Origin: Arbacia lixula
Lineage: Eukaryota; Echinodermata; Echinoidea; Arbacioida; Arbaciidae
Assembly: GCA_963669155.1 (NCBI GenBank)
Contig: OZ022581.1
Coordinates: 15,268,335 to 15,332,334 of the forward strand
Direction: 5' to 3'
Length of the DNA: 64,000 nt
The notes under the pieces are model-generated. The model did no database searches, was not told the DNA's origin, and worked only from the letters and a program-made list of their open reading frames with translations. Within the stretch, counting starts at the first letter, position 1. Every line of letters begins with the position of its first letter. Positions 38,501 through 51,790 of this stretch are shown here, piece by piece. A program made the position numbers and the translations under genes.

Positions 38501-39689
38501 TAGTGTTTTAAGAAAGTGATTTAGTGAATTTGCAAATTAATTTTAAATATCTGGCCTGATCCAACAAATTACAATCATGACTTTTAAGTACTCTGACTCC
38601 CAAAATAAAATCTCCCGGAAATGACAAGAAACCAAAATGGCTAACTGGTCCATCATTTCAATAGTTTTTCCCCTATATACATCATTGTTGAACTTTACAC
38701 TGTTACTGAAGTGGATGAGTTTAGTCTGTGTTTAGGCAGAGAACACTGTCACTTTATTGAACTGTAATAGACACATCTCTATGTGTTCCAATAACCACTA
38801 CTTAGATTTCTTTTGTGAAACAAATTTTAGGCACACACCCAGTAGTAATAAGAACAGCATGCTCTATCCTGTAAATGAATTAAATAATCAATAAATCAAG
38901 TTTTTTTCCCTTTCATTTTGTTATTTCTCTCCTTGCTGTCTCTCAGTTTATACATGTATGCAAAAGGAACGTTTCGTAAGAACATACATGTAAATAGATA
39001 AAAAGAGTCAAAGATAATGTAAATAAATGATTTAATGAGCAGCTTAAGTAAATTAAATTATTTATTAAATACAAAGACACATTCCTGGTACATTCTAAGT
39101 AGAATATAATTAGATGAAAACCTTAAAATTCACAACTCCAAATTTCTGTAATAACTGCATTCTTATAAATTGCTTCATAGCTATAAACAAGTTTGATAAG
39201 TAACTTACTGTCATGTATGGACAACTTGGATGGATGGTGTTCAGTCATGGTTTTACTTTGTTGGGGTACTAAACCTGCCAAATAGTTGTAACTTCTATTC
39301 TGAAAAAATACTGATTGGTTTGAAAGCATGTTTGACAATCAAGTAGTTTTTAATAGCTATCGTATGTATACCTCACTACCAGACTTTAAAGTTTTAGAAT
39401 GAGATAAGAAAGGGATGAAAAAACAAATCGTTTCCTTTAACCACATTTTTCTTGTCCTTCCTTTCCACTCCTGTTTTTACTCCTCTCCTCGCCTATGACT
39501 TCCCGATCAGAAATTCAGAGCTGACATTTTAGCTGGACATCAACACGAGCTCTTCAAAAATAAAGATGGTAATTTGCACGGGCGGAAAGAATAAGATTGA
39601 CACCACTCCAACAACTCTGAGGCCAATCCGCTCAACGGAGAAAACGCTTGGACAGGCTACCGTTTCTCCCATGGAGGATCCTTGTAGAA
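35526..39689. other. Long AT-rich stretch without recognised genes
   Basis: About 4 kb with many TACATGTA words, a short C run near 36,941 and a CpG-richer patch at about 38,010-38,210 (ATGAGTCACGG, CGGCCGGCTG) that may be regulatory. Frames at 37,009-37,254, 37,160-37,486 and 37,708-37,977 are random in composition. No exon borders or transposon termini were found. Confidence 0.4.
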
Positions 39690-40800
39690 ATCAGCAATTC
39701 TAATCTCTTTCCCTCTCTCTATGTCTTTTTGTCTTCTGTCCATCTCTTTGTCCATCTCATCTTTCTCTTTCTCTACGCTCATTCTCTCTTTCCCCTCTTT
39801 TTTTTATCTTCTCTTCACCTTTGTCTTAAACCAATCTCGCCCTTTCTCTCATTCGCTTTCAACTCCCTCTCCATGTGTTTCTTCCCTCCTACTTCTCTCT
39901 ACCTTCTTGTCTTACACCAATCTCTGTCTTTTCTCTCATTCTCTTTCAATTCTCTCTCTAGGTTTTTCTTCGCTCCCATTTCTCTGACTCAATTTCACCT
40001 CTCTTCCTTTCCTCTCCTTCTCTTTTAACCATCTCTTCATGTTTTCCTTCCCTCCCATTTCTCTGACTGTTTTTCCTACTCAAGGCTCTCTCTCTCTCTT
40101 TCTCTCCTTCTCTTCCAACCGTCTCCCCATGTTTTTCTACCCTCCCACTTCTCTCTGCTTCTTTGTCTTAAATCAATCTCTCTCTCTCTCTCTTTTTTCT
40201 CCTCTTCCAACTTGCCGTCTATGTTTTCCTAACCTTATCTTCATCCACTTTCTTGCCTTTTATTTCCATTCTCCATTCTCATTGTCTCTCTCCAATTTCC
40301 CTCTCTTCTCTTTATCAAAGCTTTATCTTTGCTTGTATATCTCTTTCTTCACACATTTTCTCTTTCCATTTCTCCTCTCTATTCTTAGTTTCAATCACAT
40401 CTCTCTCCAATATCTTCCTCTCTATAAAGCCCTTGCATATTTTTCCTGTATTGTTCTTCTTCAATTTTCTCTCTATTTCTCCTCCCCCTTCTTTGGCTCC
40501 ATCTCCTTCTCTCACTCCCTCTTTTTAAGTACCCTTTACAAGTTGTTTTCTACATCCCTCTCCTTCCAAATTTCCAATCTACATTCTTGTCAATTTCTCC
40601 ATCTCCTTTTGTTTTGAGCTTTCTCTGCTCTCTGTACATGAACCTCTCTTTTCTTTCACTCCCAAATTTCACCTTTTACTTCCTTTTCTCCTTCCTGGCC
40701 CTCATAACTATCTCTTTTTCTCAATTTGTTCAGTTTCTCTCACTTTATCTCTCATTACCACCTCCATTTTGATCTCTCGGCCCCATTCTTCTTCTTCATC
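39690..40800 (-). repeat. 1.1-kb polypyrimidine (CT-rich) tract
   Basis: Over 1.1 kb is strongly T/C-biased on the plus strand, with recurring words TCTCTCTC, TTCTCTC, CCATGTTTTTC and CCCATTTCTCTGACT. The last two recur at about 100-bp intervals, so an ancient higher-order tandem unit may underlie it. Plus-strand frames of 126 and 192 codons are Ser/Leu/Phe-only and not genes. Confidence 0.85.
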
Positions 40801-43800
40801 CCAACATGCTATCCCGTCTTTTTCTACACTTACACCATTTGCATTCTTTTCTGTTCATGTCTAGAATGTGTGTATGTCTGTGTGCGTGTGTGTGTGAGTG
40901 TGCATTTGCCAGTACTTCCTACTGAATTTATATATATCTCTTCCCATGCAAAAATGATATCAGTTTATCAGAAATCATTGCAAGAAGCAAAAATCCTCCC
41001 CCCCCCAAAAAAAATTGTAATACTTTCCCTTGCCTTTTTCACCAAAAGGGCAAAAATCCACAAGTTTGCGCCTTTTTTTTCCCGTCGTGGGTGCTTTTCT
41101 GGGCAGCCACCGTCAGCGCTAAACCATGTTGAGGTTCTACACCCACTCCAGACCCATCTTGAGAGAATTCAAGGATCACCGTGTTGTCTTAGTCTCTCCC
41201 GATTTAAAAGTCAGAGAGGTCATTATGGCTATCATCTGACAGTGAGCGATCCCACGGAATTAAGATCACCGGGACAAGCACACAAGGGGATGGGGAGAGA
41301 GGGAGGAGAGACAGAGAGGGAAAGGGGGAGAGAGTGATATAGAAGAAAGGAAAGTACTTCAGGAAAGGAATGGAGATGGATTGCAACCCACACACGCCAG
41401 TAAAATTGTTTAGAATAAATAGAATGAATATTATGAGGGCTGGATCGTGTGTCAGAATGCCGTCTAGAATGATGAAGAAGTTGGCGGGAGAAAGTGGGGC
41501 TAATATTTCTAAAACAACAGAGCCCATCAGATGTTGGGGATTACGTCTGGCCAAGCCCATGAATCAGGATCAGCAAACCTGCTCTGACCAACACAATCAA
41601 TCCACAGTAACAATAGTTCACATAGGAATAAGAAATGGACCACAAAAAGTGCATGCTTATCTCTACACTGTAAATGTATGTGTATGCAGATAAAAATGAA
41701 AGTAAATACTGCTTCTGGTGCCAAAAAGTAAAGATTTCTGCATCTATAACAGAATGATCCTTATGAGAATGATTGCTTCATCAAACAAAGGGAAGCAGAG
41801 GGCAGAAGTTCTAACAAACAAGTTATAAACATAAAGAACTATTTTAACATCTGTACTTGTTAAAATATGATTTGTTTGTTTCTGGTTCTGTAGATTAAAG
41901 ATAATTCTAAAATGCGAAATTCTAAAATGATTGAGAGAAAGAATGTTGTTAGCACTATTGAATTTTGCATCATATTCTTTGAAACAAATTTCAAAAATCA
42001 AATTAGAATAAAGGTAATTTTTAATTCAATATACTAAAATGATTCAAAGGATATTGTTTGCATTATTCAATTTGACATTCAATTATCAGAAAACAAATTC
42101 TAATAGGAAACAAAATTTGTTTACATGGAAGAAGATGACAACACTAAAAAGAATGTATATTTGCAGAAGATTCAATCTTAACAGCCATATTCGTAAGGCA
42201 CCAATATAAACAGAATGAGGAATGTTACATTTAATTCAATATTCCCATCAATTTGTGACAGCAATTCAAGTTTCAATGCAACCCCATTTCTTACAAAATA
42301 GTCAAGAACAGAACCCATTTCAGAAGTCTCGCTTTTATTGCACATATATTTGATGATACACATTCTATACATGCATGTCAGTGTATGAGAGCCTACACAT
42401 TATTCTAGATCCCCAAATCAAATCCTCCAATTTCAGTTTGTTATTTTGGGTTTTACATTGTAGTATGGACTTGGGATGTTTCTTCAAGAAATTACTTTTA
42501 AATCTCCTATTCTTCAAGAACTAGCATTTCACTTTGGTATAAGGTATACTGGTATGTATTCCTTCCTACTCAATGTATTCATATGCACAATTACAAAACA
42601 GCATTCATTAAATCAATTGGTCAGGAGAGAGAAAAGAAAGTAACAGTTATCATTTTCAGTATGATTATACATGTATGTTAAGTGTTGTATGATGCACAAT
42701 TGAACTACAATATAAAGTGTATGGCATGTAGTACTAAGTACAAAATTCTCAGCTTTGAAAATCTTTGAGAAAATAAGTGACTTAAAGTTAACGTAGAAAG
42801 TGACACATTGGTATGGTAAAAAAAAAAGGGGGGATTTTTAAACAAACTAGTGTAAATCAATTGAAATTTTAAGAAAATCAAAATTGAACGATAAAGTTTA
42901 GAATATCAGAGTTTCATTTTTTTAGCATTCCAACAAACACATATTTGCTAATGTCACCTGTCTGCTGCTAAGATAGGGAAAAAGTAAAGTGAAAAGTAAG
43001 ATTTGTGGGGTCTGTTTTAAATCCTGTTGTTATTAAACAATTATATGAAGATAAATAACATGTCATAGGGGCTCTTATGTTACTTTGTGACTTGCGAGAC
43101 GTGAGCGTTAAATCGCCCCGAGGAAAGTTGTGCCCTGGGAAGGTATTGGAGCTATATCTTGTTTATGGATTGCGCATACAAATATACAAGTGCACTTTAA
43201 ATTCAATTGATGGCAATGCAAATTTCCCCCCCCCCCCCCCCTTTCCCTGACCAACATGAAGTGACATTTCGTTACAGAGATAACAAACCCTTTTAATGAC
43301 TATAATGAACCCTGTTAGAGTGACAGAACATCATTCACCACTCGTGAGCAAATTCAAATCATAATAGAGTTGTTCAGAGATGACCTTGGTAGCACACAGC
43401 TATCAGCACAATAATCAAAGTCTGTAGAATACATAGTCATGTATGTACACATACTGTATTATAAAACATATTGAGATTGAGAAAGAAGAAAAAGAGAAAG
43501 GAGGGAGAAAGATAGAGAAACACATTATTGTGGCCTGCTTTGTGTACATGCGGATAATTGCATGGATTGTACATTGCCCGTTCATCAAGTGCCGCAACAT
43601 TGTCCACCAGTTATACTACGAGGACTTGTTAATTTGTGAAAACGCGCTACTTTGGGGGCAACTCTCTCAAATCCCAAATGTATTAAAAAACTGTAACAAT
43701 ACATTTTTAAATGCTACATGCGTGAGAGGGAGACCTACATGCTCTGTAGCTGAAAAGAAATTAAGAAAGGTCCTTTAAGATAGAACTGTAAACGACATTT

Positions 43801-44449
43801 CTTTACAATAATTGTTGTGCCTTCATTATCCATGATACAAAGAGATGTAAATATTGTTTTCACAGAATTTCTTTCAGATAAAAAACTATCCATAATACCT
43901 CAGTCTCCTTCCTGCTCCATTTTCTAGTTTGTATTTACTTCACGTGCATATCTCCATGAGGAATGTTTAAAAGTTTGTACAGCAATTGGCAGCATTATTC
44001 AGTAAGTCAGGATTACTGAGCAGTCCATTAACCCCCTTGCTGGCTTCTTACCTCTTTCTTCACCTTCACATCAATCTTTGTGGAGAAGCTTTCATCTTAA
44101 AACCAGAAAACCTTTCAAATCTTAGACCTAAACTGGGAGGAGATTTATTTCATATTGCAACAAAATCCTTTAAAATATTTGAAGCACGAGAAATTCAGGG
44201 AATCAAATGAATTTTGTTTTAGTAGCATGCCTGCACTAGAAACCCCCTAATGGCTTTCCCCCATTAATAAACTTTTGCATTTTCATTACGCTCTCCATTA
44301 TGGCACAGAATTTTACCAAGGCCTGATCAAAAACATTGACAAGGGGTTCCAATTTGCAATGCCATTTGCAGTCCCCACCACAATCTCCCTCCTTCCGGAC
44401 GGAACAATATCTTGTTCATTTAGCCAATTCATTCAGATTTTCCCCTTTT
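40801..44449. other. Long stretch without recognised genes
   Basis: Contains a 17-C run at 43,226-43,242, short TG runs near 40,880 and AT-rich DNA. 41,070-41,340 is GC-richer and includes a purine run. The 111-codon frame at 43,443-43,778 and the 107-codon frame at 41,370-41,693 have no domain or splice support. Confidence 0.4.
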
Positions 44450-44708
44450 CTTTTTCAATTTGCCATCTCTTTATTTCTCTCTGTATCGCTCCCCCCAATC
44501 TCTCTCTCCCTCAATATGTATTTATACGTAGATGTATGTACCCTCTCTCTCCTTCCATGTATATGCTATGTACAGTGTATCTTACTTCTGCTGATGTGCA
44601 GTATGTATGCATATTTACATCCCTTCCCCCACTCTCTCTCTCTCCAAATTCCTATTTACTCCATCCTCTCTATATATCCTCCCCATCTCTTTCCCTCACT
44701 ACCTCCCC

Positions 44709-44756
<48 letters not shown>

Positions 44757-44815
44757 CCACTCCTCCTCCTCAAATCTCTGCCCCCCCCCCCCCCTCCCTC
44801 TCTCTCTTTCCTATG
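44450..44815 (-). repeat. CT-rich tract with (CT)n core and poly-C
   Basis: A pure CT run at about 44,712-44,754, then CTCCTCCTCC, then 14 C at 44,781-44,794. Overlapping plus-strand Ser/Leu/Pro frames of about 210 codons are artefacts. Confidence 0.9.
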
Positions 44816-46342
44816 ACATGGTCTCATTTGTTTATCATCTCTTCGGGGGCCATCTTAGAATTGGTAATTGTGTCACATGCAATTTGTCTCTGCATTAATC
44901 ATCATCTCCCTCAGAATCACAGCCCAGGTTTGTGTCTACCTTTCTACTTTATTCATTACAAATATAAGTAAATCAAATCTAATACGTTAATACCCCCTTG
45001 ATGCAAGGAAGTTAAGTGTATTTCTCATTAATTGCTATTAGCTCTGAGGCAAGCTAAATGAACAGTAATAATCCATTAACTATCCTCATTTACCAAACTC
45101 TTATTGAATAATTTAGATTGCACTTTCATGGTTAATTTGATGAAAGGAATTTGATTTGGTTGTTGATGATATTATCTTAAAATAATTTCATACAATTACA
45201 ATTTAATACAATTACAATGTAAGTGAAGTACAATTCAGAACAAAATTATCATTGATCTACATTAGACAATGTGCAATTCAATATATTCATTACTGTTATC
45301 AATTTAACCATGTGGTTACATACAGTATACATTCTATTGCAGAGACTACAAACAGTATGTTCGGAAAGTTGATCACGTGAAGATGATTTTCAGGCGGGCA
45401 TTTTTTTATTATTTAATTTGGAAATGAGCCCTGAATCACTGATCAATTTGATTCAACTCCTTTTGTTCTTGCTTAAATAATGGTCCTCTCTTTACTGTTA
45501 ATGCTATGCAATGTTATGCATTTAATGATTTGTCATTAATGAGAATAACATAACTGATGTTTGAGAGAGTTAGTATGCTTTTCTTCCTTTACGTGATGCT
45601 TGACAAACTATACTTGTAATACAATGGATATTGTTTGTGCACATACATTTTGAAAAATGGATTTGAGCACAGCAGAAAAGACTTCACAGTAGTTGGCACA
45701 TAAAAAACTAAGTTTATAACATATGCTATGTATTGTGAGATCTTCACATGTACTAGTATTTTACATTGAACATTACTAGAAAACACTTAGTTTTAATAAT
45801 TTACTATTTTTGCATGCATAGTAGAAGAGGATATCAATTAATAAGAGAGAACTGCTCAGATGTTTGTGAATACATACTAGCACCAGTATCAGATCTAAAC
45901 ATAATTTTTAACAGTAATTTGGATTTGAAAGAAAAAATATACTGAACAGAAGGAGCTGGGAGATTTAGCTTTGCTTTGAATCAACAAGGAATACCAAGTA
46001 CATACTTTCTTCTTGATTCCCCATCAAAATATACACTCTACCTGAACTCACTTTGTAGGAATGACAATACCCTGGGTACCGAGTTACTTGAATGACATCA
46101 TTTGTACAGGTCATCTTTTGCTCTTTTAAAAAAAAAACATTGTTCAAGTTTTATTTACATGAACACATGATCCCAGCTCATAAGTTGTTTCTTTAGGGTC
46201 CAAACCAACCATTATATTCTTATTCTATCACACTCAAGATCACCATCCCCAGACTCAACCTCAGTCTCAGTCTGAGACGAAGACATGGACTCTCACTATC
46301 AATGCAATCATAAACTTTAAGAACCATTAAGAAGTAAAAAAT
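44816..46342. other. Unique AT-rich stretch, possible enhancer words at start
   Basis: 44,990-45,100 contains TTAATTGCTATTAG, TCTAATACG and CCATTAACTA, AT-core words of the homeodomain type next to normal-complexity sequence. The remainder has nothing recognised. A CAGTCTCAGTCTGAGAC near-palindrome is near 46,265. Confidence 0.3.
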
Positions 46343-47071
46343 ACAAAACAAAACAAGTCCCCCCCCCCCCCCCCCTAAGCAAAAAAGCATAACTTTTGAT
46401 TGAAAATGTTTTAAGCAAAACAATTTTGCAGGATTGTTTCTTAACTTATTGACTAATTTCTATGTGAAAATCAGATTAATGCAATCAGTCATGCTTGAGT
46501 GCGCATACATTAGAGGCAAAGTTGTCACTTTTCAAAAGTCAGAAGGGTGATTGCTTATGCTGTTTTAACAGTACATTTTGGCATTTCTTGTGCAATCTTT
46601 TAAGTGTATTCACTCAACTATGACACAAAATTGACTTCTTATATTCAAATAAAATATCTTGTTTTATTTTTTTCACAAAAATAAAGGGTTTTCCCTCAAG
46701 ATGGATGAGTACTTTTTAAACAGTGCTCACTCAACCAGAATAATGGATTAAATATCGGGATAGGTGTTGGTGCATCCAGAGATGGATGATAAACAATGAA
46801 AGGACATAAATTATGCACCACAAATGGAATTCATTAAAAATTCATATGACGGAATTTTAAAATTACCCTTGTGACGTTTGAAAAGTGACAATTTTGCGTT
46901 TAATGTGTGCTTACTCATGCATGACTAGGTTGATTAATGCGATTTTCACACGGAAGTTGTTCAATAAGTTAAAGAACATTCCTGCCACATTTTATTGCCC
47001 AAAACCTTTTTGATCAAAAGTTATATAATTTTGCTTGGGGGGGGGGGGGACTTACTTTTTTGTTGTGTTTA
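46343..47071. mobile_element. Foldback element with about 200-bp arms and a poly-C/poly-G tract in each arm
   Basis: The left arm (46,343-46,552) and right arm (46,865-47,071) are reverse complements over about 200 bp. Matching blocks include ACAA-AAGT-CCCC at the ends, AATCAAAAGTTAT next to TTTTGCTTAG, TCAATAAGTTAA, GATTTTCACA, GCATGACT and GAAAAGTGACAA. The homopolymer (17 C left, 13 G right) sits near each tip at the same place, so it belongs to the element. The 310-bp centre is AT-rich with no frame. A target duplication could not be fixed. Arm divergence looks like 15-20 percent, so it is old. Confidence 0.85.
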
Positions 47072-48035
47072 GAAAGCTACCCCTACACTTACACTCTAAC
47101 TTGGATTGACTTGGAGTTAGCCTTGTTAAGAAAATTTTAAAAAGTTGCTCTCAGTAATGACTCAGAACAGTAAAAGTGACAGTCAACAATTGTATTCAAT
47201 CTATTAAAACAGTACTAAGATGTGTCGCGCTCCTTATTTCTCTTTGAACGAGCAAATCCTCTCTTACCATAAAAGTTATTTGAAATTACCCCCTTGTTCG
47301 ATACTAGTCCTTTTTTCAGAGCAAAATCATTCTAAAAACCTTCATTAAGGTCATGCATGTACTATCAAGTGACTTTAACCATGGTGAGGGTATATCAATA
47401 AATAATATTTAGAAAATTGTGAAACTGTTGATAATACCATGTGGTCATATTCATGATGTTTGACCCACTAATAGAGTGAGAAAGGGAAAGGAAAGAATGA
47501 AAGATGATTGTATTTGCAACTCTTAAACAAGACTGTTTGCTTTAGTTTTGGTGTTTAAATTGCTATACATGTACACAAATGTGATTCTATTTCATTTTTG
47601 GATAGGTTTAGAGCTGACAACAGCCCTGGCTATCATGCCCTTCAACTCAGTGCCTCAACTCCAAGCAGAGTATGGATGACGATGTTGCGATAGAAGCAGA
47701 GAGCATTGCTATCACTGATGCCAGCTTCCCTCGGATGTCAATCATTGTCATTGCGTCACACATTGCCTTGGCATCATTGCTATTGTGCCCGTGGTTGTTT
47801 TTCAGTTGTAAATGCACAGGCAGAGGGCAGTGCAGCAGGCATGGAATGATCCATGGAGATGGAGACAATAGAGTATGGGACTATTGTCCTGCTTCCAACC
47901 CGCAGTCACAAATAAGAGATACAATATGAAGAGTACATGTAGGGCGAACTCTTGTGCATGTTGGCTTGTCGTTTTGTGGAGAGTGATTGTATTTCTCCAA
48001 CCTGCTCTGAAATGTTGTATTGTAACAGTGTAAGG
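47072..48035. other. Unique stretch with one small hydrophobic open frame
   Basis: 47,672-47,929 plus opens for 85 codons from an ATG, with a hydrophobic run (IIVIASHIALASLLLCPWLF) of membrane-segment type followed by a Cys/His-containing tail. There is no homologue that I recognise, no splice context, and a shadow frame lies on the other strand. It is listed only as a possible microprotein. Confidence 0.2.
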
Positions 48036-48058
48036 AAAAAAAAAAAAAAAAAAAAAAA
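48036..48058 (+). repeat. Poly-A run (23 A)
   Basis: A pure A run after GTAAGG. It could mark the tail of an old retroposed sequence, but no body or flanking direct repeat was identified. Confidence 0.9.
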
Positions 48059-49385
48059 CGGGAGCCCTAAGTTTGACTCAAAATTTCTCAAACTTGAAGA
48101 AAGAAAAATAATTGCATGATAAGTTATTGATAACACAATTATTTCACTTCCATTTGGTGCATTGTTCATTCAGTTTTGACCATTAATGGTTACAGTCAAG
48201 TCAATTTGTCCAAGTTTGTGTTGTTTGTGCTGCATGATGGTATATATTTGTGGGTGCTTTCATAACAAAGCGACAATTCTCACTGCATTATGACCTATGA
48301 CAAAGGAATTTAAATAAGATGTACATGGCTGTTTGATCACTTGATGCTAAGTTGAGCAAATGATACAAAATAATTATGCAGCTTGCAACAGAGCAAAGGG
48401 TGAAGAATTCTGGTCACTTAAGACAAGGTAGCCCATCTGCAAAGTCATGAAACTCAACAGGAATCAGAAGTATACCCTACCTTTAACGTGTATGAAATTT
48501 CGCAGCCTTTTCAGGCAAAGTGAAAAGCTATCCCTGATTACGTTTGAAACATACTAACATAGCGAACATGGCCTGCATTTAATACCATAATGCACCACTT
48601 GCCTCAGCGCATCAAGGTGTGGTGTGAAATGCTGTGACTATTGCGGTCGCTGGTGTCTAGGCTATAGGTTTCAGACCACCTATCCAAAACCTTCTCAAAA
48701 TCTAGCAAAATAAATCTATTCAAAGTTTCCTGGGGCCATATTCATGAAACTTTACAAAGCCTAGTAAGCTACTAAAAGGCCTGAATTTGATTAGCTTAGC
48801 TAGTTCCTTTTGGGTATTCATGAAACCTTACTAGCAGTAGTGACTTTCACAGTTAGTTGCAAAACTGACTAAAGTTCTCACATCTTTAACACACTAAAAA
48901 AATATATTTTTTTACTAGATTCTATCAAATAAACTTTGGGTCACATTTTATATGTTTTGCAAATTAAATGCATACATGTTCTAATGTCAATGCATTTGTT
49001 TGATTGAGTAGATAATTGTTGTGATGTAATATGAGACATTGTATTTTAACCATGTCCTCTGAGATCACTTCTTTATAAATTTCTTTGAAAATTGTGTTGT
49101 ATTTATCTATCAAAATCTACATTTATTATGTTAAAAGTATGATGTTACTATATTAATATCATTATTATGGTAAAATGCATAATAATTATATGATTTTGTT
49201 ATAGGTCAAATCAAATACCCTCAAAAATATTAATTATTATTGTTGATAGGGTTTTCATCCTGACGCTTTGCATCTATTTTTTTTTTTGACTTGTCAAACT
49301 TGTCTGCCAAAAAGATATTCACTTCATGGGATAGTTTATCTGTTGGTGGCTTAGTTTCAAGTCTGTAGAGTGCACAGACACAACT
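48059..49385. other. AT-rich non-coding stretch
   Basis: 48,735-48,840 has two related CATATTCATGAAACTTTAC and GTATTCATGAAACCTTAC words about 80 bp apart, reminiscent of a dispersed repeat edge. Nothing else was recognised. Confidence 0.35.
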
Positions 49386-49510
49386 CAGTGTGTAAAAATC
49401 TAAATCTGGCAGTAAGGACTAAGCCTTCTGCCCTGCCTGCTCTCTGCAAGGGGAAAGACAGGGCAGAGGGTTTAGTCTTTTTCGCCAGACGTCAATGTTT
49501 ACACACTCTG
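49386..49510. mobile_element. Hairpin-type miniature repeat
   Basis: Arms 49,386-49,435 and 49,459-49,510 pair over about 50 bp (CAGTGTGTAAA ... TCTGGC ... GACTAA-CC-TCTGCCCTG) with a 23-base loop CCTGCTCTCTGCAAGGGGAAAGA. There is no coding content. The regular stem resembles a miniature inverted-repeat element. A structured RNA is possible, but the mismatched arms lack the conserved-arm look of a microRNA precursor. Confidence 0.7.
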
Positions 49511-51570
49511 ACATGTACTCCACAGCCTAGAAGGTATAGGCTAGTGTTTTGGTCCATGTTCAAAAGTCAAAAATATTTGCTGTGCATTAGCTACAGAACT
49601 ATGTTTACACATAGCCCTGTTCATATTGTTCATGCAGTGATGAACATGATTCTGCATGCATTGCTTTAACAATGTCATTGTCAAAACACATCTAGTTTGT
49701 AAGTGAACTGTCCTAGTCAGAAAGTTGGGAGCAATGTTTCTTAGTGAGGTTTCGTGAAAAACAATTTAGTTGGCTGCACTTTGTAAGCTTTCTTCGTATT
49801 CAAGCTACCAACAAGTTCTTTGTTTTCTCAGAATTTGATTGCCACTATTATGTAACTTTTCTATTCAACCCATGGACAACCTATGAATACTAAAGAAAAA
49901 TGATCCTACTTCCCTTGCAAAAAAATTATTGTTGAAACTTGAGAGAATAAACAAAATGAAAATTCATTCTTTCATCTGTTATTACAACAAGAGAAAAATG
50001 TCATTGCATGTTCATCTCAACCACACGTCTGTGATTATACATCTTTTTCTTTCTTTGAATTCTGATCATAATTCACAATGGCATGTAAACACTAATCTCA
50101 CTATGCTGCCTGCCCGCATTCATTTGCATCTTCACCCACACAATGTCTGGCTTCTTTTACTTGCATGTGGCAGAAACTCATACATTAGCAGGGCTGGATC
50201 CAGGATTTGTAAAAAAGGGGGATGGAAACCAGCTTCCCTTCCTGTTGAGACTTTAAAAAAAAAATGGTTCCACTTCCATACAGTTCTGCGGGCCTTATTT
50301 TTACTATTGCATATTTGCCTATTGCACACCACCAACTTCACTGCACTCTGCCCAGCACTAACACAACATCGCCAACCGTTCCTTCAGATATTTAAAAGTC
50401 TTAACTCTCCCTCCACATCCACCTCCTCCTACATCAGCCCACGACTATCCTCTGTAGAACAGAGGAAGAAGAACAAGAAGAAGATTTGGCTTTGGTCCGC
50501 CAGCGTGGCCTGATCAGGATATGACTTGAGCATTATCTGATTATGAATTAATATGATTTTTTTTCTTTTAAAGCCTGAAATGGGGAATGGGGCAGCCGCG
50601 GCCCATTCCGCTAACCCTGGCCTAAACCTGTCTTGGCCTTGGACATGGACACCTGTATATTTTATTTTTTTTTTTAAAAATATGCCTCGATCAGACCATC
50701 TCTAACATGTCTAATGAGTATATTAAGTTGCATGTGTACATTTATTTCATTTTGGGTGGCTGTCCCCAAGAGGAACTCTTCCCTCAACTGCAAAACTAAA
50801 AATTAGGAGTGAATTGTCATTCATATGTCTCATGATGGGTTTAAAGACAAAGTCAAGACTATAAGAACTTTAAGTCTTAGTGTAAAAAATAGTCTTAGAA
50901 GTTAATTTTTTTCTACAGTTTAGTCTGAAGACAGTTTTAAAATTTGACATTTTTTTTACACACACAAACAAATCATTGCTGAGGTTGAACAACCGTGTAT
51001 CCCTGTTTTAATATGTACGACCACTGTATTTTTCTTTAATGCACATTCACAGATTGCAAATCACAATTCAATGTGACCGACTTTGCCATGCACATTAGTG
51101 ATCATAGGCACGTATAAAATTGACCGGTAATTGCGACTTCCTAGGACATGGTGGGGAGATCGGGGATTAAAACGTCAATTCCAGAGAGAAATAACAGTGT
51201 TGACAAGTCATAGAGGGTACCTAGTACAAATTACAATCACACTATACACAAAAAATAATTCTGCACAATTCTGGATGTATTATTGGGAACATACTTACAC
51301 AGTTTGGTTGACAATTAGAACAAAAGGTCCGTCCAATGAAATCCTAACTGAACCAAGTGCTTAAATTAGCGATTTAGGACTATACACTCAAACTGCTAAT
51401 TTATAAGCATAAGATGTAATTAATTAAAATTAGTGTAAAATACATAAAAACATTACAGATCTTAACACATATTATTTATGATATTTCTTTTCTTTGGGTG
51501 CTAATGATAAATACACTGTATATAATTTTGAAAAATAGTCCCTACCTACTCAACTCACTAGATTGTGCGG
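49511..51570. other. Non-coding stretch upstream of TIMM21
   Basis: No recognised gene. The 194-codon frame at 49,929-50,513 is the longest non-repetitive frame in this part. It has no recognisable domain and contains a low-quality Lys-rich end from GAAGAAGAAC repeats. It is left unassigned. Confidence 0.35.
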
Positions 51571-51574
51571 AGAT

Positions 51575-51790
51575 TCAAGGCTAGTAGCTCAGCCTCCACT
51601 GGCCAAGCTGCGCTTTCCCGTGTGAAGAAGGGCGACCCTGGATGTGCGTGCTGCCACTGTCTTCCTCGGTGTTTCTACCCGGCTGCCTATGGGCAGCTCT
51701 GAGAGCCCAAGCCGTAGCTAGCTAGCAGTGCCTGGCCCTTGGCTGACTGATGTCCGATGACAACGCAAGGGCGGAGCTGAGCAACTACTT
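51575..51790. other. GC-rich island of unknown nature
   Basis: About 215 bp well above the local GC level, abruptly bounded by AT-rich DNA. It contains GCTAGTAGCTCAGCC at one end, a GAGAGCCCAAGCC and GCTAGCTAGC stretch, and CAACGCAAGGGCGGAGCTGAG at the other end. No frame is convincing across it. The GTAGCTCAG start recalls an RNA polymerase III A box, but no B box is placed to match. It could be a structured RNA, a SINE, a non-coding exon or a distal promoter. Confidence 0.3.

Noticed and set aside
39648-40617. Plus-strand frames of 126 and 192 codons, Ser/Phe/Leu rich
   Set aside because: Produced by the 1.1-kb polypyrimidine tract; composition matches the DNA bias in all frames.
44275-44971. 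Two plus-strand frames of about 210 codons
   Set aside because: Overlapping frames through a CT/poly-C region; no splice sites or recognised domain.
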